Shown here: in pieces, positions 33,416 through 45,774 of the stretch
How positions within the stretch are numbered: the stretch's first letter is position 1
How the letters are laid out: each line of letters opens with the position of its first letter
Assembly (NCBI GenBank): GCA_037893225.1
Contig: JAZGUH010000053.1
Coordinates: 1,116,001 to 1,180,000, forward strand
Origin: Hippasteria phrygiana
Lineage: Eukaryota > Echinodermata > Asteroidea > Valvatida > Goniasteridae
Direction of reading: 5' to 3'
DNA length: 64,000 bases
Translations under genes and position numbers: made by a program
The notes under the pieces: model-generated
Told to the model about the DNA's origin: nothing
Database searches by the model: none
Seen by the model: only the letters and a program-made list of their open reading frames with translations

Positions 33416-34276
33416 CCCTAGGGGGGGGGGGGGATTTTTTTGCGGTACCAGTATTAACGCCCAGCTGGCTGATGTAACTGTATAGTGAGCTCATTCTATA
33501 CCATGCAGGCAGTTTCGTATTATTCATGAGGAGTGTGTGGTCCTCTAATCTGGCAGCAAGTGCTTTACAAAGAATCCCATTGGGGCATCACTAATCCCCT
33601 GGCTTTCTGGCTAATCCATCTTGGTGGACAATGGGGTATAAGTTTTCAAGCCAGAGCTCTTAATAAACATTTATTGCAGCAAGACCTTAAGAGTAATCAT
33701 TCTTTTCTGAAATGTAATCGCCCATTATTTTGCAGTTTTCTTTGTTTTTGTATGCTTTGTACAGTGTCTTGATAGAGCCTTATCCCAGAGTGCTTTTTCA
33801 GTAGAATTTTGTCTTATTTTTTTGGTTAAACGAGGGAACCAAATCAACACAAAATTATATGGAAAATAGAGTGAAAAATTGATTTAATGACTAAATTCAG
33901 TTGGAAAAAAGCAGCTTTTTAATTATTTGTGTGACTGAAAAAATAAGACATTTCATGGGATTGTATGTTGTTTTCCATGTTAATGGTTGATGCATCTTGT
34001 AGGCTATTGCCCTTGGTGCTTGTAAAGATGAAAAAAATAGTATTTCAGTTTACTTTTGGGTGTAACAAAAAAGTTGATTTTAAGACCAACAATTATTCAA
34101 ACATAGGTCATTTTTGGTATTTAGTACAGTACCTATTTGTACTGTTCTTGCTAAGGCCTGATTTCAAAAATGCCAAGACTTTAAAACAACAAAGAACAAT
34201 TGGACTACATAAGTGAATTGTTGTATCATTGGTTATTGGTGTGATTTATGTTTCTCTGTGTGACCTTTGAACCCAG
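33416..34276. other. Intronic DNA, nothing recognised
   Basis: AT-rich intron upstream of the fourth NT5DC1-like exon, with one poly-G tract. No gene or mobile element recognised. Confidence 0.5.
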
Positions 34277-34487
34277 GGACCATCTCAGCTGGAAAGGGAG
34301 TTCCTCCTGTCCAATCAGTGGGGGTCATTCTTTGGTGATCATCTACCCACCAATGCCTCCAAGGCAACCAGTGATGAGGCAGACATTGCTGACGCTAAAT
34401 GCTCTCCTGTAGTTGTTAACACACTCTGGACTCTATTGATGAAGAAGCATGCCAGTATAGCCATACCCAAGATGGATTACATGGCTG
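34277..34487 (+). CDS. NT5DC1: NT5DC1-like gene, penultimate exon
   Basis: The acceptor ACCCAG/GGACC is at 34276/34277 in phase 0, agreeing with the previous exon. Translation includes LLSNQWGSFFGDHLP and MKKHASIAIPKMDYMAG, matching the NT5DC1 blocks KWGSFFIDS and YSTIAIPSIEAIAEL. The donor GCTG/GTAAGA at 34487/34488 leaves phase 1. The residues between the two blocks (NASKATSDEADIAD) are poorly conserved, as in the family. Confidence 0.92.
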
Positions 34488-34710
34488 GTAAGAAATACAG
34501 ACCAATCTCAGACTTGATTCGTTCTCCTGGCAATTTTTTATTTATTTATTTATTTATTTTTTATTTATTATTTTTTTGTTCTGGTAATGTAGGCCAGGAT
34601 TCCTCAAAAGCACATCACACTGTAGCACGAAAACCTAAAGAAACCTGAAGAAAATGAATTAAACTGCTGCAAACTGCTTCCTGACTTAATGGCCTGAAAT
34701 ATACAAATAC

Positions 34711-35817
34711 AAAAATTAGCTGACCTAATGTTTCAAACTTAAGCAAGTTCTTTCTCAAAGGCAAATGACAGAGTACAAAAAACAAACATGTAGGGAACAC
34801 ACATGCAAGAGGAGAAACACAGAGAAGGGATTCAAAGGAGAGAGTGGCAGTGGGTGAACATCAAAGGGAGGGGAGGTACAGCAAGGAACAAAGGAACAAA
34901 GGAGTGTGGTTGGGGTAAGGATGAAAGAGTGGAGGGATTGAGATGAGAGGGATGAAGCTGGGGAAGGGGAACAAAGGAGTGTGGTAAAGGGGGGGGGGGG
35001 CATTAATAGGAGGTGGTAATTGGGCAATAGAAGGAACAGGGGGATGTGGCAAGGCTTTACTGGAAAGGGAAAGACATCCAAATGGGCAAGAAACCCCAAG
35101 ATGGTTTGCCAGGGTTTTATCCACACTTTCTCCCTGCTGAAGCGAACCGAGTCCTTGTAGGGCATAGAATCACTTGGCCACCGCAAGGACTCAGTTCGCC
35201 TCGAACTGAGTCCTTCTCGAACTGAGTCCTTGCAGGGCATAGAATCACTTGGCCACCGCAAGGACTCGATCAGTTCACCTCAGCAGAGAGAAAGTGTGGA
35301 TGTAACGTCTTTGGACTATTCAACCACATGGTCTCAACATCCAGGAAGGGAATGATTAACTCTTAATTTCCCCCCATTGTCATTTGTTTACAGATAATCC
35401 TCCTGGCAAACCCTCTTGGGGTTTCTTGCCCATCTGGATGTCTTTCCCTTTCCAGTTAAGCCCTGCCACATCCCTCTGTTCCTTCTATTGCCCAATTACC
35501 ACCTCCTATTAACCCCTCTCCTTTACCACACTCCTTTGTTCCCCTTCCCCAGCTTCATCCCTCTCATCTCTATCCCTCCCCTCTCTATCCCTCCCCCTTT
35601 CATCCTTACCCTAACCACACTCCTTTGTTCCTTGCTGTCCTTTCCCCTCCCTTTGATGTTCACCCACTGCCATTCTCCTTTGTATATCCCTCTATTGTGT
35701 TTCTCCACCCACCCCCTCATCTTGCATGTGTTCCCTACATGTTTGTTTCTTGTACTCTGTCATTTGCCTTTCAGAAAGAACTTGCTTAAGTTCGAAACGT
35801 TAGGCCAGCTAATTTTT
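34711..35817. repeat. 1.1-kb fold-back element with a nested central hairpin
   Basis: Arms 34711-35120 and about 35400-35817 are imperfect reverse complements. The outer ends read AAAAATTAGCTGACCTAATG and its partner. The arm sequence is purine-rich on one side and pyrimidine-rich on the other. Inside, 35118-35135 pairs with 35281-35304. Between them a unit of about 50 bp (GAGTCCTTG...GGGCATAGAATCACTTGGCC...GCAAGGACTC) occurs twice in direct orientation and is itself a hairpin. Open frames over the arms are low-complexity and not coding. Confidence 0.8.
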
Positions 35818-35844
35818 TTAAACCTGAAGAAGACGACACAGAAA

Positions 35845-35995
35845 TGTTTAGTTTTAGAAGTGGGAGGCAAACCTCAGAATGATATTCCGGGGAAACCCAC
35901 AGAATCAGACAGGGGCTAAAAACCGTCGGCCCTTGTGGGATTTGAACCCAGGCGACAGCGGTGGAAGGCAAGGAAAGTACCACTAGGCCAACCTG
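35845..35995 (-). mobile_element. tRNA-headed SINE, copy 1 (5' part)
   Basis: On the - strand it starts CAGGTTGGCCTAGTGGTACT and continues TTCCTTGCCTTCCACCGCTG, then a B-box GGGTTCAAATCCCAC. The body has the CCTGATTCTGTGGGTTT block also seen in copies at 60482 and 63008. The 3' tail is lost next to the fold-back element. Confidence 0.75.
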
Positions 35996-36485
35996 AGATT
36001 GGTCATTTCACACAAAGGTGTCCCACAATATGCATAACATGCTTGTTACTTTTTGTAAAAATAAAAGCAATGCCACATTCTTGGCACTTCTTGATCTTCT
36101 CTTGGGCATGCTTTCAAGCATCTGTATAAGAATGAAGATCAATAAATTTGGTGTCTTTTAATGATCCATCACTTTTACAACTTCTTTGAACAATATTTTA
36201 ACCTTTTGCATGATATACATGTACTTTGAATGTTCAATGGCATTCTATTTCTGATTTTTTAAATATATATTTGGTAAACTTCTTGAATCACAGGTCTAGT
36301 CTAGCCAACTTTAATTAACCCGAACTCCCTAGGGTGTGTTGAAAATCATATTGAAATTGGAGGATTCAGGACTGTTGGGGTTAATTGCAGGATAATTTGT
36401 TAACATGTCAAATGACGTACAATGGTGGTACACACCATTAAAAATGAGTTGGATAACTTTAATATCCAAATCAAGTAAAATTTGG

Positions 36486-36494
36486 CTGATTCAC

Positions 36495-36527
<33 letters not shown>

Positions 36528-36800
36528 AATAATACTAAGCATTTATATGGCGCTATACGAAGAACAGAGCGCCTAACAATACTGGGAGGGGAAAAATAAA
36601 CATGAACATAATAAAAGCAAACCAATGACTACCAACAAACGAAGGAAAACAGCATATTAGGAAGGTTCTGGGAATAGAAATGTCTTGAGGAGGCGTTTGA
36701 AAACAGGCAACGAAGCAGCTCCTCTTAGACTTGTGGGAGCGTGTTCCACAGGCGGGGCGCTGCAACTGCAAAGGCACAGTCCCCGGCCTTCCTTTTAGAT
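36486..36800 (-). mobile_element. 5'-truncated non-LTR retrotransposon (LINE) tail with (ATT)n end
   Basis: On the - strand the DNA encodes, with a frame change, AFAVAAPRLWNTLP followed by relatives of FKRLLKTFLF. This is the typical C-terminal end of CR1/L2-like LINE ORF2 proteins. It is followed by TATGGCGCTAT and ends in an (AAT/ATT)n tract at 36495-36535. Only the last 300 bp are present. Confidence 0.65.
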
Positions 36801-37139
36801 CTTAGAATAGAAATCCACCACAAATAGTCCACCCCGGAAAAAAAAAAAAGAACAAAAAAAAAGAACAGTAGTTTTTATATTTGGTGGACAGGCAAACTCT
36901 GGTTGTGTGTTGATTGTATATTTGAGACTTATAAATGCTTCTCAAATTCTGCTACATGTGAAGTGTATGGTAAATTGAAGAAAAAAAACAGAGAAATACG
37001 CCTGGTTGAACAATGTCATATGGGCAAATTGTTGACTGTACTGAATAGTGACATCTCAGGTGCGACTGCTTGATGACGCCCTGTAATGTGAATCACCCAA
37101 TACAAGAGAAAATACCCTTATCAAGTCAGATATTTACAA

Positions 37140-37640
37140 CTTATCGTCAGAGCCTTCGTTTTGAGACTAGTCTGGATCTCGGTCTTGAGATCGGGTTTTA
37201 TCTGGTCTGGGTCTCGTTCAATGCTGTAGTTGAGACCTTCGTGTCCGAGACCGAAGGTACTACCTGAAGTCGTACTCGATCATAGGTAAACAAAAACCTA
37301 GGTAAAAATAAAACATGCGTTGTGTGTGCACAGAGCAAGATCGTCGAATGCATCTATCTATACATGTGTGCCCATGTGAAATACATGGGGTGACCCATGT
37401 CCGTGGGTACCAGTTCTCCGAACAAACATGCTGCATTAAATGGTCTCCATTCCAGCTTCAATCTAATTCTTCAATATGAAAACTTGTACTTGAAGACTAC
37501 ATGTAGATTCATATGGAGCATTGTATTTTGTTGTGGTCTCGACGGGTTTCGAGGGTAAAACCCTAAACATTGGCATCCGAGACCAAGACTCCCACATTCG
37601 AGACCAAGACGTCAAAAAAAGATCTCGAGACCTACATGTT
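37140..37640. repeat. GTCTCGA/GAGACC-rich degenerate repeat
   Basis: Irregular GAGACC and GGTCTCG words, with TGTAGTTGAGACC near 37220 and GTGGTCTCGAC near 37535, resemble the ends of the fold-back element at 19890-20385. A degenerate relative is the most economical reading. No coding content. Confidence 0.45.
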
Positions 37641-38092
37641 GTACAACACTGGTCACGGTACCATCATGATATTGGTCTTGATATTTGTGGGTATCAAGAT
37701 GGAGACCCCTTTTTATTTATACCGGTACCATTATTTAATGTATTCATTTAGGATTGTTTGCAGTACGTTATGCAAAAGCCAAGCAGTGTTGTGCAAATGG
37801 GTTTAACAAAATGTATATTGCATTAGGAAACTGTTATTTCTCCAAACTCAACACGCTGACTAAATGGCATTTTTTTCTGCACGTTTTTGTGAGTGCAATG
37901 AGCAGAAATACAATAAACTTTGTGCCGTTTTGGGCCTGATTCAGTGAAATTCAAGATGTCCAGTAAATCTGCCTATTTAGCATACGCTTTTCACAATCAA
38001 TGTGATAGTTATCTTGAAAATGTTTTGCTTGAATTCAGAGTTGTTTTTATCTTTTCTTTGTTCTCTCTTTTATATCATGTTTCTGTTTACAG

Positions 38093-38184
38093 ATTTTCCC
38101 CTGAACTTCAAGTTTGAAACATTTTCAAGTAGTGACTGGAGGAAAGGCTACCATCCAGGCATGCCGAAAAATGTAACATGTTAA
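38093..38184 (+). CDS. NT5DC1: NT5DC1-like gene, last coding exon
   Basis: The acceptor TTTCTGTTTACAG/ATT is strong, and the incoming phase 1 completes GAT. Translation DFPLNFKFETFSSSDWRKGY then HPGMPKNVTC and TAA at 38182-38184 matches the NT5DC1 C-terminus (LPLDYKFTRFSSSNSKTAGYYP). The protein ends slightly earlier than the human one. A possible polyadenylation signal AATAAA lies at 38321. Confidence 0.9.
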
Positions 38185-38320
38185 ATAGTCAGTTTGAAAC
38201 TTTAGGCAAACACTGCTCCATGTGATTACATTTGTACTTCTTGATTAATTTGAACTGATAAAGTGTCCAAATATATCTGAATGCATAACATACATTATGG
38301 TCAAACCATAGGTTTTTGTC

Positions 38321-38326
38321 AATAAA
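38321..38326 (+). promoter_or_regulatory. Candidate polyadenylation signal of the NT5DC1-like gene
   Basis: AATAAA is 137 bp after the stop codon of the last exon, at a usual distance for a short 3' UTR. No other AATAAA occurs between the stop and this site. Confidence 0.45.
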
Positions 38327-38329
38327 ACT

Positions 38330-39936
38330 CTTAGAGTTATAGGGTCTTGGTAAGACACTTTAGTGTCTAAGTAAGGTACTTCGGGAGATATGGGGAATTA
38401 GGAAGACATTTTAGTGAAAAAGTGGGGGGGGGGGGGGAATTCCCCCTCGGCCTCTCTGTTCTGCCGCCGTTGTTGGTTGTAAAAGAAAGATGCTAAAGTT
38501 TCAATTTCATAGATTGAAGGTTTTTTTGTTAGAATGTATGTGCCTACAAATGTACCATTCCCAGAAATTACTTGTATAAGTATACCTTTTTATGAACCAC
38601 AAACTTGATTTCATGAATCAAGGAAGTACATGTAAAAAAAACCCAGCTGACTCCCTGCATGAGCTTCCATAAGGTTAATCTCACAGATTGAATAACCCAG
38701 GCAACTTTTTTATAGTGAGGTAAAACAGGTTATACCTCAAATTACTTGTAAAATGATCATTTTGTCAGAATTATTATATGCATGTTACAGAGCTGCTTAC
38801 TGTGCACATGATTGCCAATAGCACTGTTCATTATAAATAGCAAAATCACCGAAAAATTGATCCCTAGAAATTTAATTGGGTCGTGCGTGTCATTGATCAT
38901 CCAGTTACTTGTGACCGGCTTTATGAAAGTACTTCTGACTGGACTTGCAGGGACTCGACTACAACTCTGGCAAAATTTCATTCGAATGAATCAAAGGGTT
39001 TTGTAGTTATGATACATCATACCCACTGCACCATATTCTGTCCGTTATACGTTATATACTGTGTATGCGTGGTTTGTATGCACAAGGTCATTGAAGCGAT
39101 CACAGGAGTTTTCACCCATTGCCGGAAAAAGTTGCATTACGTGAGAACGGTACCCCCATTATTACAAATTTGGTGTGAAAATGTGCCCAAGACGATAGCA
39201 GAAAAAGTCAAACAGGCTCATTGCGAAAAAAAAGCACTGAGATACTGTTCCGAAAAACTGGATGGGAGAGGCTGATTCATGCAGCCCCCCCCCCCCCCCC
39301 CCTTTGAGGGTTATTAAAGATCTGTGTTAGCCTTGGAGGATTACAGTGGTCAACAAATAACAGTTTGGCTATTATTCAGGACTTCCACTAATCTCCTGGC
39401 AATTAGGATGCATTAAAGCATGATGATAATAATCACCTGGGTAATCTGTGATAATAGAGTAAAGATACTGGTAGTGTTTTACACTATGTGGTTTTACTTT
39501 CTGTGTATTAATAAGGCTATCATAAAGCAGTCCCTGATACCAAATGAATTCTTGATCATTAATGACAGAATAAACCTTTTTGATATTCTCAAAGCATTAT
39601 GGGTATGGATGGCAGGCTAACCGTGTAATTTATGCACAAACCTTTTGCACTGTGACCCTGTCCAAACATTCATTGATTGTATTCTAAATAGTGTCTTGAG
39701 TTGAGAGATACTCTTTTTACATACCTCTGCACAAAACATAAAGGATATGATAACCAGAAAATTCAATATTTAATGGCAATAATTATAAGGAAATAATTGG
39801 GGAATCCCTCTTAGTGTACAAGTTATGCATGAAACACCTCTGGAATTAGAAGAGTTATAGGATTCACAAGTAAGTTTAATTATTATGACCAATCACAGCC
39901 ATCCTAATGTGCATGCTCTTCTATAATGCCAGTATG
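38330..39936. other. Intergenic DNA, no gene recognised
   Basis: AT-rich with poly-G at about 38426 and poly-C at about 39283. The 130-codon + frame at 38883-39275 has no recognised domain. A GACTCGACTACAACTCTGG near 38950 resembles fold-back ends at 20360-20383. Confidence 0.4.
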
Positions 39937-40600
39937 GAGCAAGTTCGATCAAGGACCAATGGTTAACTAGTGGTTGGTTTGTGACGTACGTAGCACATGA
40001 GAACTGAAGTTGAAGTGCGAAGGACTATAATCGAACTATTGTCATGTCAACGCGACCATGAGAAAATGGCGGTGGCTAGTTTGTTTATGTTTTTGGATGA
40101 GTTCATAGATGAAAGCGAGACGGACGATATTTGCTCAGTATATCAACAATATCACAAGTAGTAGCGTGTGCATTATTTCAACATGTTCAAAGAAAGACAA
40201 AGTAACAAAAAACGATCGTTCACTGCTGCTGAATATTTACGTTTTTTCGCCATTTTTCTGATAACTGGTCCTCTCTGCACTGTGCTATTAGAACCCCTTG
40301 GGCACGGTATTTTACGGGGGTGTCGCGGCGGTTCTTTGTGCAGTCAATCGTATCATAAACAATAATCCAACAATGTATTGAAACTGCACAAACGGCGGCC
40401 AACGGCGTCATCCGGCCTGGTGGCACTTTTTGCGTCCACGAACAGACGTCATCCGTACTATTGGTAACCAGCGATGCGACCAACCTCGGTAGGCTGGTAG
40501 CGAATCGTCGACTAGACTAGTCCAATCATCGTCGACTAGCGTGCGTTCGATCAGTGTTAGTCGAACTATGGTTAACTATAGTCCTTGATCGAACTTGCTC
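39937..40600. mobile_element. 664-bp non-autonomous DNA element with 20-bp perfect TIRs
   Basis: GAGCAAGTTCGATCAAGGAC at 39937-39956 is exactly reverse-complemented at 40581-40600. GGTTAACTA words extend the match inward. ATG lies immediately outside both ends, suggesting a 3-bp duplication. The interior includes a segment (about 40300-40405) shared in opposite orientation with 24220-24345. No transposase is seen. Confidence 0.78.
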
Positions 40601-41399
40601 ATGGTTGGTACTGTTGTCATCCATACCCATGTTGCTTTGAGAATGTCGAAAAGGTTATTCAAAACAAGCATGTGAATTAATCAAATGCCTCTGGAAATGT
40701 TTGCAGCTGAAAATTGTACAGTGCCTCCAGACACACACACATTCAAGACAATACATTTCTCCATTATTCAAACTCATTGAGAATGAAAACATCTGAAGTC
40801 TTAAAAAAATGGGAAGTTATTACAGTGCATTTGTACATCAAGGCCATTTAAAAGTGGCCTTATCAATACTAGCTACTAGAGTTTGGTGGTGGAAATCGGT
40901 CTGAAACTAAGGAAGTAATAAATTTCTGTCAATAAAGCTGCTCTGTGCTGTAACTCAGAACATTTTAATTCAGTGGATTTTCCTCTAAACAAATTGTGGA
41001 AGAAAACTGTTTTGTACGGAATAAAATACTGTATTTAGAATATGTCTCACCAAAAGGCTTATGCCTTATCTAATTCTTATTTATGGAAGTCGCCCAGTAC
41101 AAGGCTAAAAGTTATTATAGGTAAAAGGGCTACAACAGAGGTGGTGGGGTTTGGCCACATTTTAGGTTGCCAGCTCTATCACCCTTACAGTTTTCCTGGG
41201 TCTAGATCTAAATACAGGATAAATCTTCAACAGATACCAAAGAAATTGTCCCAGTTTTCAGACCTATAGACCCAGGTGGGGTAACTTCCACCATTGGGGA
41301 GACCGACTCACCTCCCTCGCTCACTACCATTGGTGAGACAAACAAATTCCCGTTCAGTTTGAAAATTTAGTTTCCGGGTATCATGCCTAAAAAGGATCT
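40601..41399. other. No gene recognised
   Basis: AT-rich intergenic DNA without a supported feature. Confidence 0.4.
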
Positions 41400-43492
41400 A
41401 AGGGTTTTTGAAACCTTGGCTTTGTCTCTGGCATCGTCTCCGAGTTTTGAAAACTGAGAAGCAAACCAAATAGAAATACATGTAATCTGATTTTTGCTTC
41501 AATACTTAACTGAATGAATGTTCCCGAATCAGAACATAACAAAAATTTAGCATATTTGGCTTTTCCGACACTGCCAGTCGGAAAAGGCCTTGTTTTTGTT
41601 CTGATTTTTTTTTTCTTCTTCCTTCTTCTTCTTCTTTTAGTTCTGACCAAAAGCCCTTAGACTTTGTACACGAATTTTGTCGGCGGCACTTTAGGTCTTA
41701 AAAAACCTCAGATCTTAACCAAACTTACCTCAAACATAGACCCTAAGCTGAAATTGTATGTCGAAGAGTGACGTCATGATGACGTCATCACGTGGCACGT
41801 GACGTCATCTTAAAGGTGCGTTTTTCAAGGGCCCATATCTGGAGAACGGTAGGTCCGATTTCCTTTAAACCTGGTATGTTGGTAGGCTAGCTCGTGTTAT
41901 AGATCAAAATTGAGGTGACGTCAAGATGACGTCATCATACAATTTTATAGTAATATTTAAGTTTTTGAACTTCAAAGTTTCTTAAAGTCATATCTCACCA
42001 ACAGAACATGCTAAATTCAAAATTCTTTTTGTAATAGCTTTGTTAGCTTCTATATTCTTTCACATATATGTAACAAATGTGTGACGTCATCATGACGTCA
42101 TCAAAAATATGCTTTTTTGAAACACATATAGGGGTACGTCCGATCGTCATAAAAATTAGTGGGTAGGTAGATAGTGCTACTAGCATGTAAAATCCGAGAT
42201 GACGTCATGATGACGTCATCGGCTGATTTTCTATGAATTTTTTAGTTCTATCCCAAATCCCATAGACTTTGTAGATGAATTTTGTAAGAGCCACTTTGGT
42301 CACTAAACAACATCAGATCTTAATCAGGCTTAACACAAACAGAGACCCTAAGCTGAAAATGTGACGTCATCTTAAAGGTGCATTTATCAAGGGCCCATAT
42401 CTAAAGAACGGTACGTCCGATTGCCTTCAAACCAGGTATGTTGGTAGTGTAGCTCGTGTTATAGATGAAAATTTAGGTGACGTCATGATGACGTCATCAT
42501 ACGATTTTTACAGTAATATTAGATTTTTTGAACTTTAAAGTTTCTTAAAGCCATATCTCATCAGCAGAAAATGCTAAATTCAAAATTCTTTATGTAATAG
42601 CTTTGTTAGGTTCTATATTCTTTCACATATATGTAACAAATGTGTGACGTCATTATGACGTCATCAAAAATGTGCTTTTTGGAAACACATATAAGGGTAC
42701 GTCCGATCATCCTAAAAATTGGTAGGTAGGTAGATAGTGCCACTAGCATGTAAAATCCAAAGTGACGTCATGATGACGTCATCGGCTGATTTTCTATGAA
42801 TTTTTTGTTCTATCCAAAATCCCATAGACTTTGTACTCGAATTTTTTAAGTGGTACTTTGGTCACTAAACAACCTCAGATCTTAATCAGACTTAACACAA
42901 ACATAGACCCTAAGCTGAAATTGTATGCCAAATAGTGACAGGGTGATGACATGTGCATTTAAAATGTGCATTTTTCAATGGCCCGTATCTAGAGAATCGT
43001 AGGTCCGATTACGCTCAAACGTAGTATGTTGGTAGGCAATCATTTGTTGTTGATGAAAATTGAGGTGACGTCACGATGACAACATCATACGAAATTATAG
43101 TAATTTTAAAGTTTTTGAACCTTAACATTTTCTTTAAGCCATATCTCATCAACAGAACATGCTAATATCGAAATTCTTCTTGTAATAGGTTTGTTAGGTC
43201 CTACATATGTAAAAAGAAATCTAAAATATGTGCACCATCATAATGACGTCATCAAAGGCATAATTTCTCGTAAGACATGTAAATTGGTAGGTTCAATTGT
43301 CACGAAGCCTGGTCGGTAGGCAGACTTGTCACAAAGAAGCAAAAATCGCAGTGACATCATAAAAAAATAATGCGGAAAAGCCCTATGTTCTGTTCAGCGA
43401 AGAGACATAGAGTCCTAGTTCCATTTGGTTTGCTTCTCAGTTATTCAGAAGTCTGAGAGGAAGCCGAAGCCAAGGTTTCGAAAACCCCCTAA
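41400..43492. mobile_element. TGACGTCA-rich element, full-length copy with about 80-bp TIRs
   Basis: The outer arms 41400-41480 and 43412-43492 are inverted repeats (TGAAACCTTGGCTT and CTGAGAAGCAAACCAAAT in both). An inner pair GGCTTTTCCG/CGGAAAAGCC lies at 41558 and 43373. The interior is two to three tandem modules with spacing of about 605 and 562 bp, measured between the AGACTTTGTA words at 41659, 42264 and 42826. Each module carries GTGACGTCATGATGACGTCATC-type paired palindromes, the CREB/ATF consensus. No ORF of note exists. A second long copy is at 54609-56270 and a fragment at 3085-3962. Confidence 0.8.
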
Positions 43493-44439
43493 GTGTGTTG
43501 AGCTTTAATTGGATCAGGGAAGTTAGAGCTGATGTAAATGTACAAAGATATGCAAATGTGAGACGTACAAATAATTCATGACTAGGAAATGATGTGTGAT
43601 GAAAATCCATTTCCACTTTTTGACAAATGAAGGTGTTTCCCCTTATTGAAATAGTACTCAAATTATACATATTAGACAAATGGTTGGATGAACAGGAGAT
43701 ACGATGTGCTCTTGTCATTTATTGGAGGTTATTGGAATTATTGTATTTTGAAAGAAAATATGTATAGAAAGATATTCCGCAAATATTCTGATATTTCTTT
43801 GGTATCTTTAATTGTAAGACAAGCAGCTGACCGACGTACGTGCTTTCCAAGTAGTGAAGACAAGTTTGTTTATTAGTAGGATTGATATCTTATGATTTAT
43901 TCTTAACATAATAAATGGTACTATTTTTACGAAATATATGACTAGTACAGTTTCAGAGTTTGCGGAGTTAAATCTAACTTTTGTAAATTGTATTCCTTTA
44001 CTATAAAAATATGTAATAAGTGATTTAATTGTCACTATAAGTGTTCTGGTGAACCAGAGTTGCTGGACAGAACAGCCAGAATGAAGAGCACCCTCAATAG
44101 TTTTAGTTAGTTCATGCACACGTCATATAAATCAGTTCAGCCATATTTGCTTGTTTTGTTGTCGGTCAGTTTGGGTAAAAATAGAACCCAGTTTTTACAG
44201 TCTTTGCTTTAGATACAACCAAATCCAGTGCTCAGGCCCCCGCAGAAGAATCTTGCCAAAGAAATTGAATAATAAAGCAGTACACGATATGCAAGATATC
44301 TTCTGAGACAGTTTGTTTACACTTCTTGACGACCCAATAAGAGACAGTGGGTAGACCCTTACATTACCCATGTGATAAATTTTCGGTAACAAAAAATTAA
44401 TAGCTGCAAAAAATACAATTTGGTTTGGAAAGGAAAATA
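43493..44439. other. No gene recognised
   Basis: AT-rich intergenic DNA. Short frames on both strands have no recognised domain. Confidence 0.4.
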
Positions 44440-45357
44440 AACTCCTCAAAAAAAGTTCGGAAATTTTTTCCACTTATCTATATCTCGGTTATTTGAGACC
44501 TGTTTGCATCGTGTTGCATATCAGTGAAAGGTTCATCATTAATCCCCTTCACAACGACACCACATTTGTAACAATCACTTGCTTCACGGTAGAATATACC
44601 AAATTTGCCATTATCTGTGCTTAGAGCATATTGATTCTGTTGTTTTGAGTTGTTGAGGGGATTGGATTTGTTTTGAATGAGAAAATGCCAGGACAGGATT
44701 AGCAGTTTTACAGGTGGTTGAACATGGATAAATGCACAGTGAGTCTTTAGTGCTGGTCATTTTTTAAAGTGGTCATTTGGTGTCTAATCCAAGCATCATC
44801 ATGCCAAGATTATCCAACGTGGAGAAGGCTCGTGCTATAGGGCAGCTTCAAACTGGTGTTCCCCAGAACCAAGTTGCAGAAATTTTTTGGAGTGAGCCCT
44901 AGTACCATCTCCAAATTGGAAGAAAAATTACGTGAAACTGGTGATGTCAAGGACAGACCAAGAAGTGGGCGTCCCAAGAAGACAGGTGAGCAGCATGAGG
45001 AGGTGCCAGGCTGTTGTGGCTGCATATGGTTCTTCCACCCGCTATTGATGTTAGTGACTGTTGTTTGTGTAATGAATACAGTGTAAAATTGCCAATATGT
45101 CTTCTTTATTCCTGGTTACTGACACAGTTGGTTGTTCTGTTGAGCACAGATAATGGCAAATTTGGCACATTCTGTTTGAGACCCACCTGTATTCACAAGA
45201 GAGGTACTCGGCCGTGAAGCAAGTTGTGATTGTTACAAATGTGGTGTCGTTGTGAAGGGGATTAATGATGAACCTTTCACTGATATGCAACACGATACAA
45301 ACAGGTCTCAAAGATATAAATGAGTGGAAAAAATTTCCGAACTATTTTTGAGTAGTT
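44440..45357 (+). mobile_element. Tc1-like element, internally deleted, about 170-bp TIRs
   Basis: The left and right TIRs (about 44440-44630 and 45205-45357) pair over AACT-CTCAAAAA-AGTTCGG, GACCTGTTTGCATCGTGTTG and CATTAATCCCCTTCACAACG. TA lies outside both ends (44438-44439 and 45358-45359). The interior keeps only the N-terminal DNA-binding part of the transposase. Confidence 0.88.
44801..45000 (+). pseudogene. Tc1-like transposase N-terminal HTH fragment
   Basis: It starts MPRLSNVEKARAIGQLQTGV then NQVAEIF. After a one-base shift in a T run at about 44884, it continues FGVSPSTISKLEEKLRETG and DRPRSGRPKK. This is the paired-like helix-turn-helix with the GRPR AT-hook of Tc1 transposases. 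The DDE catalytic domain is deleted. Confidence 0.85.
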
Positions 45358-45774
45358 TATATTGTATTATCTCATGATTTTGGCAATTTACAAAAACAGT
45401 GGAGAGGCCATTTTTTTGCAGTGTATAGACTATCAAATCCGTTGCCACAGCAACAATAGGCTGCCATATTGTGGGATAGGCATATGATATCAGCATGTAT
45501 TAATATGGCTGCAGTGTCATATTCGATAGTCTATTACGGGAAACAGTTGACATCAGTTAACTGTTGTGTGAAAAACTTTGCAGCTTTACGCTTATTGGAC
45601 TTGCAACCTCATAGACAACTCTGCAGTCATATGTGCAGCACATGCAACAGTGTATAATAGTGCACACATGGCGCTCCTAATTTGTTGCACGTATCGCTCA
45701 CTGGAGTTGTCTTGCAATTTGACAACTTTTCACAATGTGTATAAACATATGGTTCACATCATCATATGTCTGTA
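45358..45774. other. No gene recognised
   Basis: Spacer between two Tc1/mariner-type elements. No supported feature. Confidence 0.4.

Noticed and set aside
34755..35919. Pro/Leu/Ser-rich frames of 87-168 codons
   Set aside because: They lie in the pyrimidine-rich arms of a fold-back repeat.
38883..39275. 130-codon + frame
   Set aside because: No recognisable domain, no splice context, and composition like the surrounding intergenic DNA.
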